Source of the DNA: Kitasatospora arboriphila
Lineage (GTDB): Bacteria; Actinomycetota; Actinomycetes; Mycobacteriales; Mycobacteriaceae
Direction of reading: 5' to 3'
Length of the DNA stretch: 64,000 nt
Assembly: GCF_000717275.1 (NCBI RefSeq)
Contig: NZ_JNYV01000005.1
Coordinates: forward strand, 255,563 to 319,562
In this document: positions 9,074 to 19,813 of the stretch, piece by piece
Layout of the letters: the number at the start of each line of letters is the position of its first letter
Position numbering within the stretch: the stretch's first letter is position 1
The notes under the pieces: generated by a model
Seen by the model: the letters and a program-made list of their open reading frames with translations, nothing else
Told to the model about the DNA's origin: nothing
Databases searched by the model: none
Made by a program: the position numbers and the translations under genes

Positions 9074-9901
9074 TCAGCGGGCGTGCTGGTCGAGGAACCC
9101 GATCAGCAATGAGTTCACCTCGTCGGGTTGCTCGAGATACCCGTAGTGTCCGGCCTTCTCGACAACGCGGTACTCGGCACTGCCGATCGCGTCGGCGACC
9201 TCGCGCGCAAGGTGAGGTGGCAACGTCCGATCGTCGGCGAAGCCGACCACGAGAGAAGGCGTGCTGATGGCCGCATAGGCCGACAGCCGGTCGCTCTCGC
9301 CGTCGTGCAACGCCAGTTGCGCACGCACTCCCGCAGTGTTGGATTGACCCGAGAATTCGATGACGTCCAGCCAATCCCGGACCGCGGCGTCATCGTCGAG
9401 TGTGTGTCGCGACAGGTTCAGGTGCGCGGTGATCGCAGCGTGATAGCGCGGCGGGAGCGTGATGCCCTGGTCATACAGGGCACGCTCACCCTCTGAGATC
9501 GCCTCTTGGAGAGGCCCACTGCGGCCGTACGTGGCGATCATCGCCGCGCACTTGACGAGATCGGGACGAGCCAGCGCCAACTCCTGGGTGATCTTCGCTC
9601 CCAGCGAGGTGCCGATCACCGCGGCCGGGCCCGCACCGATGAACTCGATCAGTGCAGCGGTGTCGGCCACCATGTCGGCAAGAGTGAACCCACCGGGACA
9701 CTCGCTCGACGGAGAGATCCCGCGGTTGTCGAACGTGATGACCCGGTAGCCGGCCTTGACCAACGCCGGCTGCTGGTGCGCTTTCCACACCCGGCCGGGG
9801 CTGCCCGTCCCCATCACCATCACGACCAGAGGACCGGTCCCCGCGTCTTCATAACTCAGCTGAATTCCGTTGACCTGAGCGGTCTTGGGTTGTGGCCGCA
9901 C
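9074..9901 (-). CDS. Alpha/beta-hydrolase fold protein
   Basis: 275 residues of the epoxide-hydrolase/esterase-like branch. The oxyanion region is seen at VMGTGSPG (around residue 30), the nucleophile elbow at GTSLGA (around residue 98), and the catalytic histidine in AGHYGYLEQPDE near residue 253. Substrate unknown. It follows the FAH-family gene by one base, so the two are co-transcribed; hydrolase plus FAH-type enzyme suggests catabolism of a small cyclic or acyl compound, which is inference. It has no counterpart that I recall at this point in the mycobacterial order. Confidence 0.8.
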   Translation of the reverse strand: MRPQPKTAQVNGIQLSYEDAGTGPLVVMVMGTGSPGRVWKAHQQPALVKAGYRVITFDNRGISPSSECPGGFTLADMVADTAALIEFIGAGPAAVIGTSLGAKITQELALARPDLVKCAAMIATYGRSGPLQEAISEGERALYDQGITLPPRYHAAITAHLNLSRHTLDDDAAVRDWLDVIEFSGQSNTAGVRAQLALHDGESDRLSAYAAISTPSLVVGFADDRTLPPHLAREVADAIGSAEYRVVEKAGHYGYLEQPDEVNSLLIGFLDQHAR

Positions 9902-9902
9902 G

Positions 9903-10679
9903 TCACTTGCCCCGATCGGCGATCGGATTGGTGAGGGTTCCGATGCCCTCGACCGTCACGCTCACCGTCTGGCCGGCGTTCATGGGGCCGATACCTTCTG
10001 GGGTGCCCGTCAGGATGACGTCTCCCGGGAGCAGGGTCATCACCGCGCTGATCCACTCCACGATCTCACCGACGTCGTGGAGCATCAGACTGGTCCGACT
10101 GCGCTGCCTCACCTCGCCGTCGAGTTCTGTGCGGATCTCGAGATCGCCTGGGTCGAGCTCGGTTTCGATCCATGGGCCGAGAGGACAGAACGTGTCGTGC
10201 CCCTTACCGCGGGTCCACTGACCATCGGCCTTCTGCTGATCGCGAGCAGTCACATCGTTACCGACCGTGTAGCCGAGGATGACGTCTTTGGCGGCAGAGG
10301 CCTTCACATCACGGCACGGTCGACCGATGACAACGGCCAGCTCGCCCTCGTAGTCGACCCGCTCCGACGACTTGGGTCGCAGAATGGGCACCTGGGGACC
10401 GATGATCGACGTGTTCGGCTTGATGAAGATGACCGGGTTCGCCGGCACGTCCGTCTCCATCTCCGCCGCGTGCGCGGCGTAGTTCTTACCGATGCAGATC
10501 ACCTTGCTGGCCAGGATGGGCGCCAACAGCCTGGTGTCGGCCAGTTGCCAGCTGCGGCCCGTGAACGTGGGTGTGCCGAAGGGATGCTCGGCGATCTCGC
10601 GGGCGGTGGCATCACCGCCTTCTCCCTCGATACTGACAAAGGCAACCCCGTCGGGGCTCGCAATTCGACCTAGACGCAT
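9903..10679 (-). CDS. Fumarylacetoacetate hydrolase family protein
   Basis: 258 residues. Conserved FAH features are the metal-site strand VDYEGELAVVIG (with E-x-E) and the loop GYTVGNDVTARDQQ, and the C-terminal LPGDVILTGTPEGIGPM. Members hydrolyse or decarboxylate beta-keto acids or isomerise aromatic ring-cleavage products; the substrate here is not known. The start at 10679 (MRLGRIASPDG) is chosen because the extension to 10907 would run into the divergent MFS gene and lacks homology. Equivalent to Rv2993c in position. Divergent from the MFS transporter, with a palindrome between them. Confidence 0.88.
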   Translation of the reverse strand: MRLGRIASPDGVAFVSIEGEGGDATAREIAEHPFGTPTFTGRSWQLADTRLLAPILASKVICIGKNYAAHAAEMETDVPANPVIFIKPNTSIIGPQVPILRPKSSERVDYEGELAVVIGRPCRDVKASAAKDVILGYTVGNDVTARDQQKADGQWTRGKGHDTFCPLGPWIETELDPGDLEIRTELDGEVRQRSRTSLMLHDVGEIVEWISAVMTLLPGDVILTGTPEGIGPMNAGQTVSVTVEGIGTLTNPIADRGK

Positions 10680-10763
10680 GGTCGCCACACTATCGCACCG
10701 GCGCCGTCTCACAGGGCGGGAGCCGGGTTGGTTGCATTCCCTAAGTGTTTTAGAATGTGGACG

Positions 10764-10776
10764 ATATGTTTCATAT
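10764..10776. promoter_or_regulatory. Palindrome ATATG-TTT-CATAT in divergent promoter
   Basis: A perfect 5-bp inverted repeat around a 3-base spacer, in an AT-rich patch in a GC-rich genome, 24 bases before the MFS start and 84 bases before the FAH start. It is placed to act as an operator for one or both; no regulator gene is adjacent. Confidence 0.35.
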
Positions 10777-10799
10777 GTTGAGATCGATGGAGGTGTGCG

Positions 10800-12041
10800 G
10801 TGCCTACGGAAACCAGACGTCGGGCGATGCTCGCCGCTTCCCTGACGGCAGCAATGGCAACCACGTGCGTGGTCAGTGGAATAGCTTTCCTGATCCCGGA
10901 GCTGCACCGGTCCGAGGGGATGTCGCTGACGGCCGCCTCGACCCTTGCCGCGGTCCCCATGGTCGGCCTGCTGCTCGCGACCATCGCCTGGGGCGTTGCG
11001 CTGGACCGCTTCGGTGAACGTCGCATCTTGCTGCTGTCGCTGACGTTGACCGTCGCGGCCACCGGATCCGCCTGCCTGGCCAACGCTTTGGAAGCGCCGA
11101 CCGTGATCCTCGGCGCGTGCCTACTGGTCGCGGGAATCACTTCGGCGGCGACCAACGGCGCCGGCGGGCGCATCGTCGTCGGATGGTTTCCTCCCGATCG
11201 CCGGGGCACCGCGATGGGGGTCCGGCAGATGGCGCAGCCGTTGGGCATCGGGGTCTGCGCGTTGACGATCCCGGTGCTGGCCGAAACCTTCGGCGTCACC
11301 GCAGGTTTGGCTGTTCCTCTGGTGGTCACAACATTGGCGGCCGTATTCGTGGCACTAGTGATCGCAGACCCACCCCGTGAGACCAAGGCCGACGGATCCG
11401 CGGTCGAGTCCCCGAATCCCTATCGTGGGAGCAGTTTTCTGCCGCGAGTACACGGCGTCAGCATCCTGCTGTCGATTCCGCAGGGGATGTTGTGGACCTT
11501 CGTCCCGGCGTGGCTCATCGTGCAACACGAATGGTCAGCCCTCAGCGCCGGGATACTGGTGACGATCAGCCAGGTACTCGGCGCATTCGGTCGTATCGCC
11601 GCCGGGCGGTGGTCGGACTCGTGGGGGTCGCGTACCAAACCCATTCGACTGATCGCCGTCGGCGCGGCTGCCTCGGTCGGCTTGCTCGCGTTCACGGACT
11701 GGCTCGACAGCCCGACCGCAGCCATCGTCATGGTTGTCGCGAGCGTGATCACCGTGGCGGACAACGGGTTGGCCTTCACCGCCATCGCCGAATTCGCGGG
11801 CCCCGGGTGGAGCGGGCGTGGACTCGCGATCCAGAACACCGGCCAGTATCTCTGGATGGCTGGATCCACTCCCCTGTTCGGAATGGCGATCGGCGCCTTC
11901 GGCTATCCGGCGGCCTTCTTGATCTCCGCGGCCGCGCCGGCCGTCGCGATCGGCTTGGTCCCGGCCGACGAAGAGCCACCAAACAAATCCGCTCCACCTA
12001 CTTGCGTTCGCACCGCTTGCGACGGGAGCGAACAGAAGTAG
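10800..12041 (+). CDS. MFS transporter
   Basis: 413 residues with twelve predicted hydrophobic segments. The loop 2-3 signature GVALDRFGERR is the hallmark of the major facilitator superfamily, and a related motif recurs in the second half (AAGRWSDSWGSR). It starts at GTG 10800 with GGAGG 7-11 bases upstream. Position corresponds to Rv2994. Export or uptake substrate is unknown; divergence from the FAH/hydrolase operon suggests a link to that compound. The last 17 codons and the stop lie inside a long hairpin (11988-12051), so the C-terminus (after about residue 396) is composed of structural rather than functional sequence. Confidence 0.9.
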   Translation: MPTETRRRAMLAASLTAAMATTCVVSGIAFLIPELHRSEGMSLTAASTLAAVPMVGLLLATIAWGVALDRFGERRILLLSLTLTVAATGSACLANALEAPTVILGACLLVAGITSAATNGAGGRIVVGWFPPDRRGTAMGVRQMAQPLGIGVCALTIPVLAETFGVTAGLAVPLVVTTLAAVFVALVIADPPRETKADGSAVESPNPYRGSSFLPRVHGVSILLSIPQGMLWTFVPAWLIVQHEWSALSAGILVTISQVLGAFGRIAAGRWSDSWGSRTKPIRLIAVGAAASVGLLAFTDWLDSPTAAIVMVVASVITVADNGLAFTAIAEFAGPGWSGRGLAIQNTGQYLWMAGSTPLFGMAIGAFGYPAAFLISAAAPAVAIGLVPADEEPPNKSAPPTCVRTACDGSEQK

Positions 12042-12051
12042 GTGGAGCGGA
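11988..12051. terminator. Long hairpin covering the MFS stop codon
   Basis: Arms of 24 bases (11988-12011 and 12028-12051): 16 perfect pairs beginning TCCGCTCCACCTACTT, a 2-by-2 mismatch, then 6 perfect pairs; loop of 16. It includes the end of the MFS coding region and stands 18 bases from the leuB stop, so it probably ends both converging transcripts. It lacks a U tract. See also the hairpins at 26307 and 31442. Confidence 0.7.
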
Positions 12052-12069
12052 CTTTCGGAGGAATCCGAT

Positions 12070-13083
12070 TCAGCCGAGTGCAGCCTTGATCCGGGTCCCG
12101 ACCTCGTCGGTGGTCACCGGCTGATCGCCGCGGCCCGCGAGGTCGGCAGCGACCGCTTGGTCGATGCGGTCGGCTTCGGCGTCGTGACCGAGATGGCGCA
12201 GCAGCAGTCCCACCGACAAGATCGCAGCCGTCGGATCGGCCTTGCCCTGCCCGGCGATGTCGGGTGCGCTGCCGTGAACCGGCTCGAACATCGACGGGTT
12301 GGTACCGGTGGCATCGATGTTGCCGGACGCCGCCAAGCCGATACCGCCACTGACCGCCGCGGCGATGTCGGTGATGATGTCGCCGAACAAGTTGTCGGTG
12401 ACGATCACGTCGTAGCGCGACGGGTTGGTGACCATGTAGATGGTTGCCGCGTCGATGTGGTTGTAATCGACCGTCACTTCCGGGAACTCGGCCGCGACCT
12501 CGTCGACGGTGCGCTTCCACAGCGACCCGGCGAAGGTCAGCACGTTGGTCTTGTGGATCAGGGTGAGGTGCTTGCGGCGTGCCTGCGCACGCGAGAAACC
12601 ATCTCGGACAACACGTTCGACGCCGAAGCGAGTGTTGACACTGACCTCTGTGGCGACCTCGTTGGGGGTGCCCACGCGGATCGCGCCACCGTTTCCGGTG
12701 TACGGACCCTCGGTACCCTCACGGACCACCACGAAGTCGATGTCAGGATTTCCGGCCAGCGGCGAACGCACGCCCGGGAACAGCTTGCTGGGGCGCAGGT
12801 TCACGTGGTGATCGAGCGCAAATCGCATCTTCAGCAGCAGCCCGCGTTCCAGGATGCCCGGCGTCACCGACGGGTCCCCGATCGCACCGAGAAGGATCGC
12901 GTCGTGTTCGCGGATGGCGGCGAGGTCGCTGTCCGTGAGCAGTTCGCCCGTGCGGTGGTAGCGCTGGGCGCCGAGGTCGAACTCCGTCTTCTCGACTCCC
13001 GGAAGGACCTGATCGAGAACGTCCAGCGCCTGCCCGACGACCTCGGGTCCGATGCCGTCTCCCGCGATGACAGCCAGCTTCAC
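12070..13083 (-). CDS. leuB: 3-isopropylmalate dehydrogenase
   Basis: 337 residues starting at GTG. NAD-dependent oxidative decarboxylation of 3-isopropylmalate in leucine synthesis. Diagnostic features are the N-terminal [11 protein letters not shown], the substrate loop LRPSKLFPG, and the NAD-binding [20 protein letters not shown] near residue 270. The start overlaps the serA stop by four bases (GTGA), making serA-leuB one operon, as in mycobacteria apart from intervening genes there. Length agrees with the actinobacterial short form. Confidence 0.96.
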   Translation of the reverse strand: MKLAVIAGDGIGPEVVGQALDVLDQVLPGVEKTEFDLGAQRYHRTGELLTDSDLAAIREHDAILLGAIGDPSVTPGILERGLLLKMRFALDHHVNLRPSKLFPGVRSPLAGNPDIDFVVVREGTEGPYTGNGGAIRVGTPNEVATEVSVNTRFGVERVVRDGFSRAQARRKHLTLIHKTNVLTFAGSLWKRTVDEVAAEFPEVTVDYNHIDAATIYMVTNPSRYDVIVTDNLFGDIITDIAAAVSGGIGLAASGNIDATGTNPSMFEPVHGSAPDIAGQGKADPTAAILSVGLLLRHLGHDAEADRIDQAVAADLAGRGDQPVTTDEVGTRIKAALG

Positions 13084-14675
13084 GACAGGTCCACCTGCTC
13101 GATGAGGGTGGCGTCGACGGCCTCGCCGATGGCCTCGACGACAGCTGCCGGGACTTCCTGGCTGACACGGAGCAGGATGGTTGCGCCCTCACCCTCAGCG
13201 TCCTGGGAAAGGCCGGCAGCCTGGATGTCGATACCGGCGTTGCCCAGCAGCGTGCCGATCTTGCCGAGCGATCCGGGCTTGTCGCCGTAGGCGACAACGA
13301 GGTTGCGGCCTTCGGCACGCAGGTCGAAGTTGCGGCCGTTGATGTTCACGACCTTCTCGACCTCGGCCGGACCCGAGAGGGTGCCGGCCACGTTCAGCAC
13401 GGTGCCGTCGCCGAACACAGCGCGCAGGTCGACCAGGTTTCGGTGGTTCGGGCTCTCGGACGCGGTGGTGACCTCGGAGGTCACGCCACGCTCTGCTGCC
13501 AGCGCCGGAGCGTTCACGAAGGTGACCGGCTCCTCGATGACTGCCGAGAACAACCCGCGCAGGGCCGACAGTCCGAGGACGTCCACGTTCTTGACGGCGA
13601 TCTCGCCGCGCACGTCGACGGTGAGGTTGGCCGGAACCTGACCGGACAGCGCGCCGACGAGGACGCCGAGCTTGCGGACGAGTTCGAGCCACGGTGCGAC
13701 CTCATCGTCGACAGACCCGCCCGTGATGTTGACCGCGTCGGGAACGAAATGGCCGGCCAGGGCCAACCGAACACTCTTGGCGACGTCGGTGCCCGCGCGG
13801 TCCTGGGCCTCCGAGGTGGACGCACCGAGGTGCGGGGTGACGACGACCTGCGGCAGCTCGAACAGCGGCGAATCGGTGCACGGCTCGGTGGCGTACACGT
13901 CGAGCCCGGCAGCGAAGACCTGACCGGACGCGATGGCGTCGGCGAGAGCCTGCTCGTCGATCAGACCGCCACGGGCGGCGTTGACCACGATGACGCCCTT
14001 CTTGGTACGGGCCAGCTGCTCGGCGCCGATCAACCCGAGGGTTTCCGGCGTCTTGGGCAGGTGCACCGAGAACATGTCGGCACGCTCGAGGAGTTCGTCG
14101 AGGCTGACGAGTTCGATGCCGAGCTGCGCGGCGCGAGCCGGGGACACGTACGGGTCGTACGCGATGATGTTGGTCTCGAAGGCTGCCAGGCGCTGCGCGA
14201 ACAGCTGCCCGATCCGGCCGAGCCCGACGACACCGACGGTTTTGCCGAAGATCTCGACCCCGTTGAAGCTCGACCGCTTCCATTCGTGCTGACGCAGCGT
14301 CGCGTCGGCTGCGGGGATCTGTCGGGCCGCGGACAGCAGCAAGCTGACGGCGTGCTCTGCGGCGGTGTGGATGTTCGAGGTCGGCGCATTGACGACCATG
14401 ACCCCGCGTTCGGTGGCAGCCGGCACGTCCACGTTGTCCAGGCCCACTCCAGCGCGGGCGACGATCTTCAGATTGGGGCCGGCGGCCAGAACCTCGGCAT
14501 CAACCTGAGTGGCCGATCGGACCAGGATCGCATCGGCGTCCTTGACGGCTTCGAGCAATTTGGGACGATCCGGGCCGTCGACCCAGCGCACCTCGACATC
14601 CTCACCCAGTGCAGTAACGGTGGACTGGGCCAATTTGTCGGCGATCAGGACGACTGGGCGGCCGGTGGGACTCAC
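13080..14675 (-). CDS. serA: D-3-phosphoglycerate dehydrogenase
   Basis: 531 residues, first step of serine synthesis. Order of domains: substrate-binding part, nucleotide-binding fold with [10 protein letters not shown], catalytic region ([11 protein letters not shown] and a later [10 protein letters not shown]), an extra intervening domain, and a C-terminal ACT regulatory domain ([20 protein letters not shown]). This long form is feedback-regulated by serine in mycobacteria. The start is placed at GTG 14675 because AGGAG precedes it closely and the sequence then begins [15 protein letters not shown]; the longer frame to 14738 has no such support. Confidence 0.95.
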   Translation of the reverse strand: MSPTGRPVVLIADKLAQSTVTALGEDVEVRWVDGPDRPKLLEAVKDADAILVRSATQVDAEVLAAGPNLKIVARAGVGLDNVDVPAATERGVMVVNAPTSNIHTAAEHAVSLLLSAARQIPAADATLRQHEWKRSSFNGVEIFGKTVGVVGLGRIGQLFAQRLAAFETNIIAYDPYVSPARAAQLGIELVSLDELLERADMFSVHLPKTPETLGLIGAEQLARTKKGVIVVNAARGGLIDEQALADAIASGQVFAAGLDVYATEPCTDSPLFELPQVVVTPHLGASTSEAQDRAGTDVAKSVRLALAGHFVPDAVNITGGSVDDEVAPWLELVRKLGVLVGALSGQVPANLTVDVRGEIAVKNVDVLGLSALRGLFSAVIEEPVTFVNAPALAAERGVTSEVTTASESPNHRNLVDLRAVFGDGTVLNVAGTLSGPAEVEKVVNINGRNFDLRAEGRNLVVAYGDKPGSLGKIGTLLGNAGIDIQAAGLSQDAEGEGATILLRVSQEVPAAVVEAIGEAVDATLIEQVDLS

Positions 14676-14932
14676 GGTGATTTTCTCCTGGTGTCGGGCC
14701 GCGCCCGGTGCTCTACCGGGAGCAAACTCAGTTGGCAACTCCAGCGATCAGCTTAGAGGCCCTCTCCTGCGGATTTCCCGCGGGTGGGTAGACCGACAAG
14801 CATCCGACCTGCGCGATTAAAGAATCTTCATTCGCGTGCAGGCAATCTAGCTCCCTGTGACTTGCGTTACGGTTATATTGCATCCGGGCGGGGGGCGCTC
14901 AGGTGGCCCGCACACACGATTGGGGAATCGAA

Positions 14933-15595
14933 ATGTTCAGGAAACTGCTCGCCGTCTGCGCTGCGATCGCAATGGCCGCACTCGTGCTGGTGGGGGCCGG
15001 CACGGCGAGCGCGGATCCCGCCAAGGTCACCCTCGGAGGCGGGTCGGGAATCCTCATCCTCACCGGGGGCAACACCGCAGCCGCGTGCACACTCACCACC
15101 ATCGGCACCGACAACCGGGGCGACCTCTACGGGCTGACGGCGGCACACTGCGGCGAGGGCGGCCAGCGGGTCATCTCCGAACAGTTCCAAAACCGCGGTC
15201 TACTCGGCCGCATCGCGTTCTCCAACCACAAACTCGACTACGCCATCATCAAGTTCGACAACACCAAGGTGACCCCCACCCGCACGGTCGGCAGTGTCAC
15301 CATCCGCGGCGTCCAGACCACTCCCCCGGCAGTCGGCAGCATCGCCTGCAAAGAAGGCCGCACAACCGGCAACACCTGTGGCATCACCTGGTTTTCCAAC
15401 GGCACCGAACACATCAGCCAGATCTGCGTTGTCGAAGGCGATTCCGGAAGCCCCGTTGTGGTCGGCGACAGGCTCATCGGCATGGTCAACGCCTACTACT
15501 TCGTAGGGTGCATCGGCCCGGAGACCGGCACCAACATCAAGGCGCTCCTCGATGACATGCCCAAGCGTGGGGTCGAAGGTTTTAAAGTCTTCTGA
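14933..15595 (+). CDS. Secreted chymotrypsin-like serine protease
   Basis: 220 residues. An N-terminal signal peptide (MFRKLLAVCAAIAMAALV, then a cleavage region AGTASA) is followed by an S1 domain. Catalytic residues are seen as His in TAAHCG, Asp in HKLDYAIIKF and Ser in EGDSGSPVV. It resembles the small extracellular proteases of Streptomyces and Nocardia (S1, griseus-protease type), with two pairs of cysteines. Inserted between serA and ilvC, which are separated only by other genes in mycobacteria. Start at 14933 rather than 14903 because the hydrophobic segment then begins properly. It converges on ilvC. Confidence 0.88.
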   Translation: MFRKLLAVCAAIAMAALVLVGAGTASADPAKVTLGGGSGILILTGGNTAAACTLTTIGTDNRGDLYGLTAAHCGEGGQRVISEQFQNRGLLGRIAFSNHKLDYAIIKFDNTKVTPTRTVGSVTIRGVQTTPPAVGSIACKEGRTTGNTCGITWFSNGTEHISQICVVEGDSGSPVVVGDRLIGMVNAYYFVGCIGPETGTNIKALLDDMPKRGVEGFKVF

Positions 15596-15773
15596 AACCT
15601 TGAGGCTCAACTGACAACAACGCAGTCGGCCCGCGTTGTCTGGACTGAGGAGCGAGGGAGCGCAGCGACTGAGTCGACGAGGGAAGACGACGCGAGAAAG
15701 GGCCGCCTGCCCGCGAGCGCCAGCGAGCCAAAAACACAGCTGGTGAGACGAAGAACAAACGCAACCACAACAA

Positions 15774-15808
15774 AACAAGCCCCGGTCCAAAGTGGACCGG
15801 GGCTTGTT
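15774..15808. terminator. Terminator between the S1 protease and ilvC
   Basis: A perfect 16-bp stem (15774-15789 with 15793-15808; arm AACAAGCCCCGGTCCA) and a 3-base loop. Both arms end in AACAAG/CTTGTT, giving short T runs in each direction. It closes ilvC, and the protease transcript about 180 bases after that gene's stop. Confidence 0.92.
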
Positions 15809-15825
15809 GTGAAAACTACTGCGTA

Positions 15826-16872
<1,047 letters not shown>

Positions 16873-16966
16873 TCATTGGCCAGGGACTAATTCTTTATTC
16901 GACTCGAACTTGTGATGTGGTGACGAACTCGGCCCGAGACGAGCCGAGCGCATTCCGGCGAACGCC

Positions 16967-17470
16967 TCAGCGTGCCGCCGACATGCTCTTCGGACCGCGA
17001 CCGAGCGCGACGATGCCCGACTGGGCGATCTCGCGAATGCCGTACGGATCAAGCATTTTCAGCAGTGCCTCGAGCTTGTCGGGAGTACCGGTCGCCTCGA
17101 CGGTGATCGATTCCGGCGACACGTCGATGACCTTCGCCCGGAACAGGTTGACCACTTCGATCACCTCTCCGCGCGCCGACGCATCCGAGCGCACCTTGAT
17201 CATCATGAGCTCGCGGGCCACGGAGGTGTCCGGGTCCTGCTCGACGATCTTGATCACGTTGATCAGCTTGTTGAGCTGCTTGGTGACCTGCTCGAGAGGG
17301 AAATCCTCGACCGCGACCATGATGGTCATCCGCGAGACACCTTTGAGTTCGGTGGCTCCCACGGCGAGGGACTCGATGTTGAACCCGCGGCGCGAGAACA
17401 GGGCCGAGACGCGGGCCAGGACACCTGGACGGTCCTCGACGAGCACGCTGAGGGTGTGATGCGTCGTCAT
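16967..17470 (-). CDS. ilvN: Acetolactate synthase small (regulatory) subunit
   Basis: 167 residues. The N-terminal ACT domain ([22 protein letters not shown], residues 5-26) binds valine, and the C-terminal half is the ALS_SS domain (ending MSAAR). It stimulates the catalytic subunit and confers feedback inhibition. Its ATG overlaps the ilvB stop (ATGA), so ilvBN is translationally coupled. Confidence 0.96.
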   Translation of the reverse strand: MTTHHTLSVLVEDRPGVLARVSALFSRRGFNIESLAVGATELKGVSRMTIMVAVEDFPLEQVTKQLNKLINVIKIVEQDPDTSVARELMMIKVRSDASARGEVIEVVNLFRAKVIDVSPESITVEATGTPDKLEALLKMLDPYGIREIAQSGIVALGRGPKSMSAAR

Positions 17471-19488
17471 TTCGTCTCGTCTTCCTCGTCGCTGTAGCGG
17501 GTGGTCTGCACCGATTCGACACCGGCGATGTCTCCGCCGGCCATCGTCCGGTGGATCTCGGCCGGTTCGGTGGATGCCGCCTCGTCGTCGTCGAACAACG
17601 GCCGGATTCCGCGGGCCGCCATGATCTCGTCGTTACCTGTGCCCGCGGCGACCATGGGCCACACCTGGGCGTCGGCACCGACGACGAAGTCGATGACCAC
17701 CGGACGATCGTTGATCGCACGCGCCTCGGCGAGCACGGCATCGACGTCTTCCTCGCGCTCACAACGCAATCCGACACAGCCGAGTGCTTCGGCGAGCTTC
17801 AGGAAGTCCGGGATCCGCACCGACGACTCGGAATGGTGAGTCGAGAGATTGGTGTTGGAGTACCGCTCGTCGTAGAAGAGGGTCTGCCACTGCCGGACCA
17901 TGCCCAGATTGCCGTTGTTGATGACGGCGACCTTGATGGGGATGCCCTCGATGGCGCAGGTGGCCAGTTCCTGATTGGTCATCTGGAAACAGCCGTCGCC
18001 GTCGATGGCCCACACCTCGGTGTCGGGCATACCGAGCTTGGCGCCCATGGCAGCCGGGACGGCGTAACCCATGGTGCCAAGTCCACCCGAGTTCAGCCAT
18101 GTACGCGGCTTCTCGTACGAGATGAACTGCGCGGCCCACATCTGGTGCTGTCCGACACCCGCGCAGTAGATCGCGTCCGGGCCGGCGGTCTTGCCGATCG
18201 CCGAGATCACGAACTCGGGCGACATCGAGCCGTCGGCCGGGCGGTCGTAGCTGAGCGGGTAGGTGCGGCGGATCCCGTCGAGGTAGCTCCACCAGGTGCT
18301 CAGGTCCGGCGCAGCCGCGGTGGTCGCCCGCTCGTCACGGATGGCCTCGGTCAGCTCTGTGATCACCGCACGGCAATCCCCGACGATCGGCACGTCCGCG
18401 TGCCGGTTCTTGCCGATCTCGGCAGGGTCGATGTCGGCGTGGATGACCTTGGCATCGGGAGCGAACGAATCGAGCGCGCCGGTGACACGGTCGTCGAAGC
18501 GAGCGCCGAGGGTGATCAGCAGGTCGCTGCGCTGAAGGGCCGCGACGGCGGCAACCGTTCCGTGCATTCCGGGCATTCCGAGGTGCAGCTTGTGGCTGTC
18601 GGGGAACGCGCCGCGGGCCATGAGGGTGGTGACCACGGGAATACCGGTCAGTTCGGCCAGCTCGAGCAGCTCAGCGGAGGAGTCGGACTTGATGACCCCA
18701 CCACCGACGTAGAGCACGGGTGAACGCGACGACGCGATCAGCCTGGCGGCTTCCCGGACCTGTTTCCCGTGAGGTTTGGTGACAGGACGGTAGCCGGGCA
18801 GATCGAGCTGCGGCGGCCACGAGAACGTGGTCTGTGCCTGCAGCACGTCTTTGGGGATGTCGACGAGAACCGCTCCGGGACGGCCACTTTCGGCGATGTG
18901 GAACGCTTCGGCCATCACCTTTGCGATCTCCGCACCACTGTTGACCAGGAAGTTGTGCTTCGTGATCGGCATGGTGATACCGGAGATGTCGGCCTCCTGG
19001 AAGGCGTCGGTACCGATCAGCGCGCGGCCGACCTGCCCGGTGATCGCGACGATGGGCACCGAGTCCATCTGCGCGTCGGCCAGGGGCGTGACCAGGTTGG
19101 TGGCACCGGGACCGGAGGTCGCCATGCACACCCCAACGCGTCCGGTGGCCTGCGCGTAACCGGTGGCGGCGTGGCCGGCCCCCTGCTCGTGGCGGACCAG
19201 GACGTGGCGGACCTGCTTGGAGTCGAACAGTGGGTCGTAGACCGGGAGGACCGCTCCGCCGGGAATGCCGAAGACAGCATCGACGCCGAGTTCCTCGAGG
19301 GCGCGCACTACTGCCTTGGCACCACTGACCCGCTCCGGTGCCACAGTTCGACGGGGACCGGTTGCGGACGGGGCTACCGGCGAACCATTCCCTGGCGTAC
19401 GCCGCGGGGCGACGGGCCCCTTGGCCTGCTGCGTTGTCTGACCACCGGGGTGGGACCCCGGCTGGGTGCGTGCTGCTGGTGCGCTCAC
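17467..19488 (-). CDS. ilvB: Acetolactate synthase large (catalytic) subunit
   Basis: 673 residues; thiamine-diphosphate enzyme that makes acetolactate or acetohydroxybutyrate. The catalytic glutamate lies in [14 protein letters not shown], the FAD-binding middle domain follows, and the ThDP/Mg site is GDGCFQM with [12 protein letters not shown]. The start at GTG 19488 (VSAPAARTQ) has AGGGAAGG just upstream and matches the MSAP start of mycobacterial IlvB1; the ORF extension to 19515 lacks this. The first 70 residues are a low-complexity, probably flexible tail. Expression is controlled by the attenuator at 19546-19665. Confidence 0.97.
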   Translation of the reverse strand: MSAPAARTQPGSHPGGQTTQQAKGPVAPRRTPGNGSPVAPSATGPRRTVAPERVSGAKAVVRALEELGVDAVFGIPGGAVLPVYDPLFDSKQVRHVLVRHEQGAGHAATGYAQATGRVGVCMATSGPGATNLVTPLADAQMDSVPIVAITGQVGRALIGTDAFQEADISGITMPITKHNFLVNSGAEIAKVMAEAFHIAESGRPGAVLVDIPKDVLQAQTTFSWPPQLDLPGYRPVTKPHGKQVREAARLIASSRSPVLYVGGGVIKSDSSAELLELAELTGIPVVTTLMARGAFPDSHKLHLGMPGMHGTVAAVAALQRSDLLITLGARFDDRVTGALDSFAPDAKVIHADIDPAEIGKNRHADVPIVGDCRAVITELTEAIRDERATTAAAPDLSTWWSYLDGIRRTYPLSYDRPADGSMSPEFVISAIGKTAGPDAIYCAGVGQHQMWAAQFISYEKPRTWLNSGGLGTMGYAVPAAMGAKLGMPDTEVWAIDGDGCFQMTNQELATCAIEGIPIKVAVINNGNLGMVRQWQTLFYDERYSNTNLSTHHSESSVRIPDFLKLAEALGCVGLRCEREEDVDAVLAEARAINDRPVVIDFVVGADAQVWPMVAAGTGNDEIMAARGIRPLFDDDEAASTEPAEIHRTMAGGDIAGVESVQTTRYSDEEDETK

Positions 19489-19545
19489 TGCACCTTCCCT
19501 CTGTTCGGACACCACGGCCCTGGGCCGTATGCGTCGGTGGACAAC

Positions 19546-19637
19546 AAAAAACCCCCGACAGCCGTTGCTGTGCGAGGGTGGCGCGTCGATGCTTTGTGAG
19601 TACTCGTGGGAGATACCCGGTCAGGCGATGACGCGCC
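19546..19637 (-). promoter_or_regulatory. Attenuator: terminator and alternative pairing upstream of ilvB
   Basis: On the minus strand the stem CCCTCG..ACAGC with GCTGT..CGGGGG (19552-19578) is followed directly by six U residues (19546-19551), a textbook intrinsic terminator. Just ahead of it GACGCGCC (read at 19580-19587) can instead pair with GGCGCGTC inside the leader peptide's last codons (19630-19637). Stalling of the ribosome at the branched-chain codons would decide which structure forms. It sits 58 bases before the ilvB start. Confidence 0.85.
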
Positions 19638-19665
19638 GGCCGAGTACGAGAATCTGTTTTTGCAT
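19621..19665 (-). CDS. ilvL: ilv leader peptide
   Basis: A 14-residue open frame, MQKQILVLGRRVIA, ending in TGA. Six of its fourteen residues are isoleucine, leucine or valine (I5, L6, V7, L8, V12, I13), exactly the end products of the pathway encoded downstream by ilvBNC. It precedes the terminator at 19546-19578. Low supply of a charged branched-chain tRNA would stall the ribosome and favour read-through. Too short for normal gene finding, but composition plus position make it convincing. Confidence 0.88.
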   Translation of the reverse strand: MQKQILVLGRRVIA

Positions 19666-19813
19666 CACAGTTAGCCAGGCTAGAACTGCGGATGCAGTGA
19701 GTCAAACTCCTTGAGATCCGATCCCACATCGTGGGATTGCCTCGACGACCAGGCAGCACGGTTGCCTCCATCGCCGATTCCGTCTGCGTCATCAGGGATG
19801 CCACAATGTCTCG

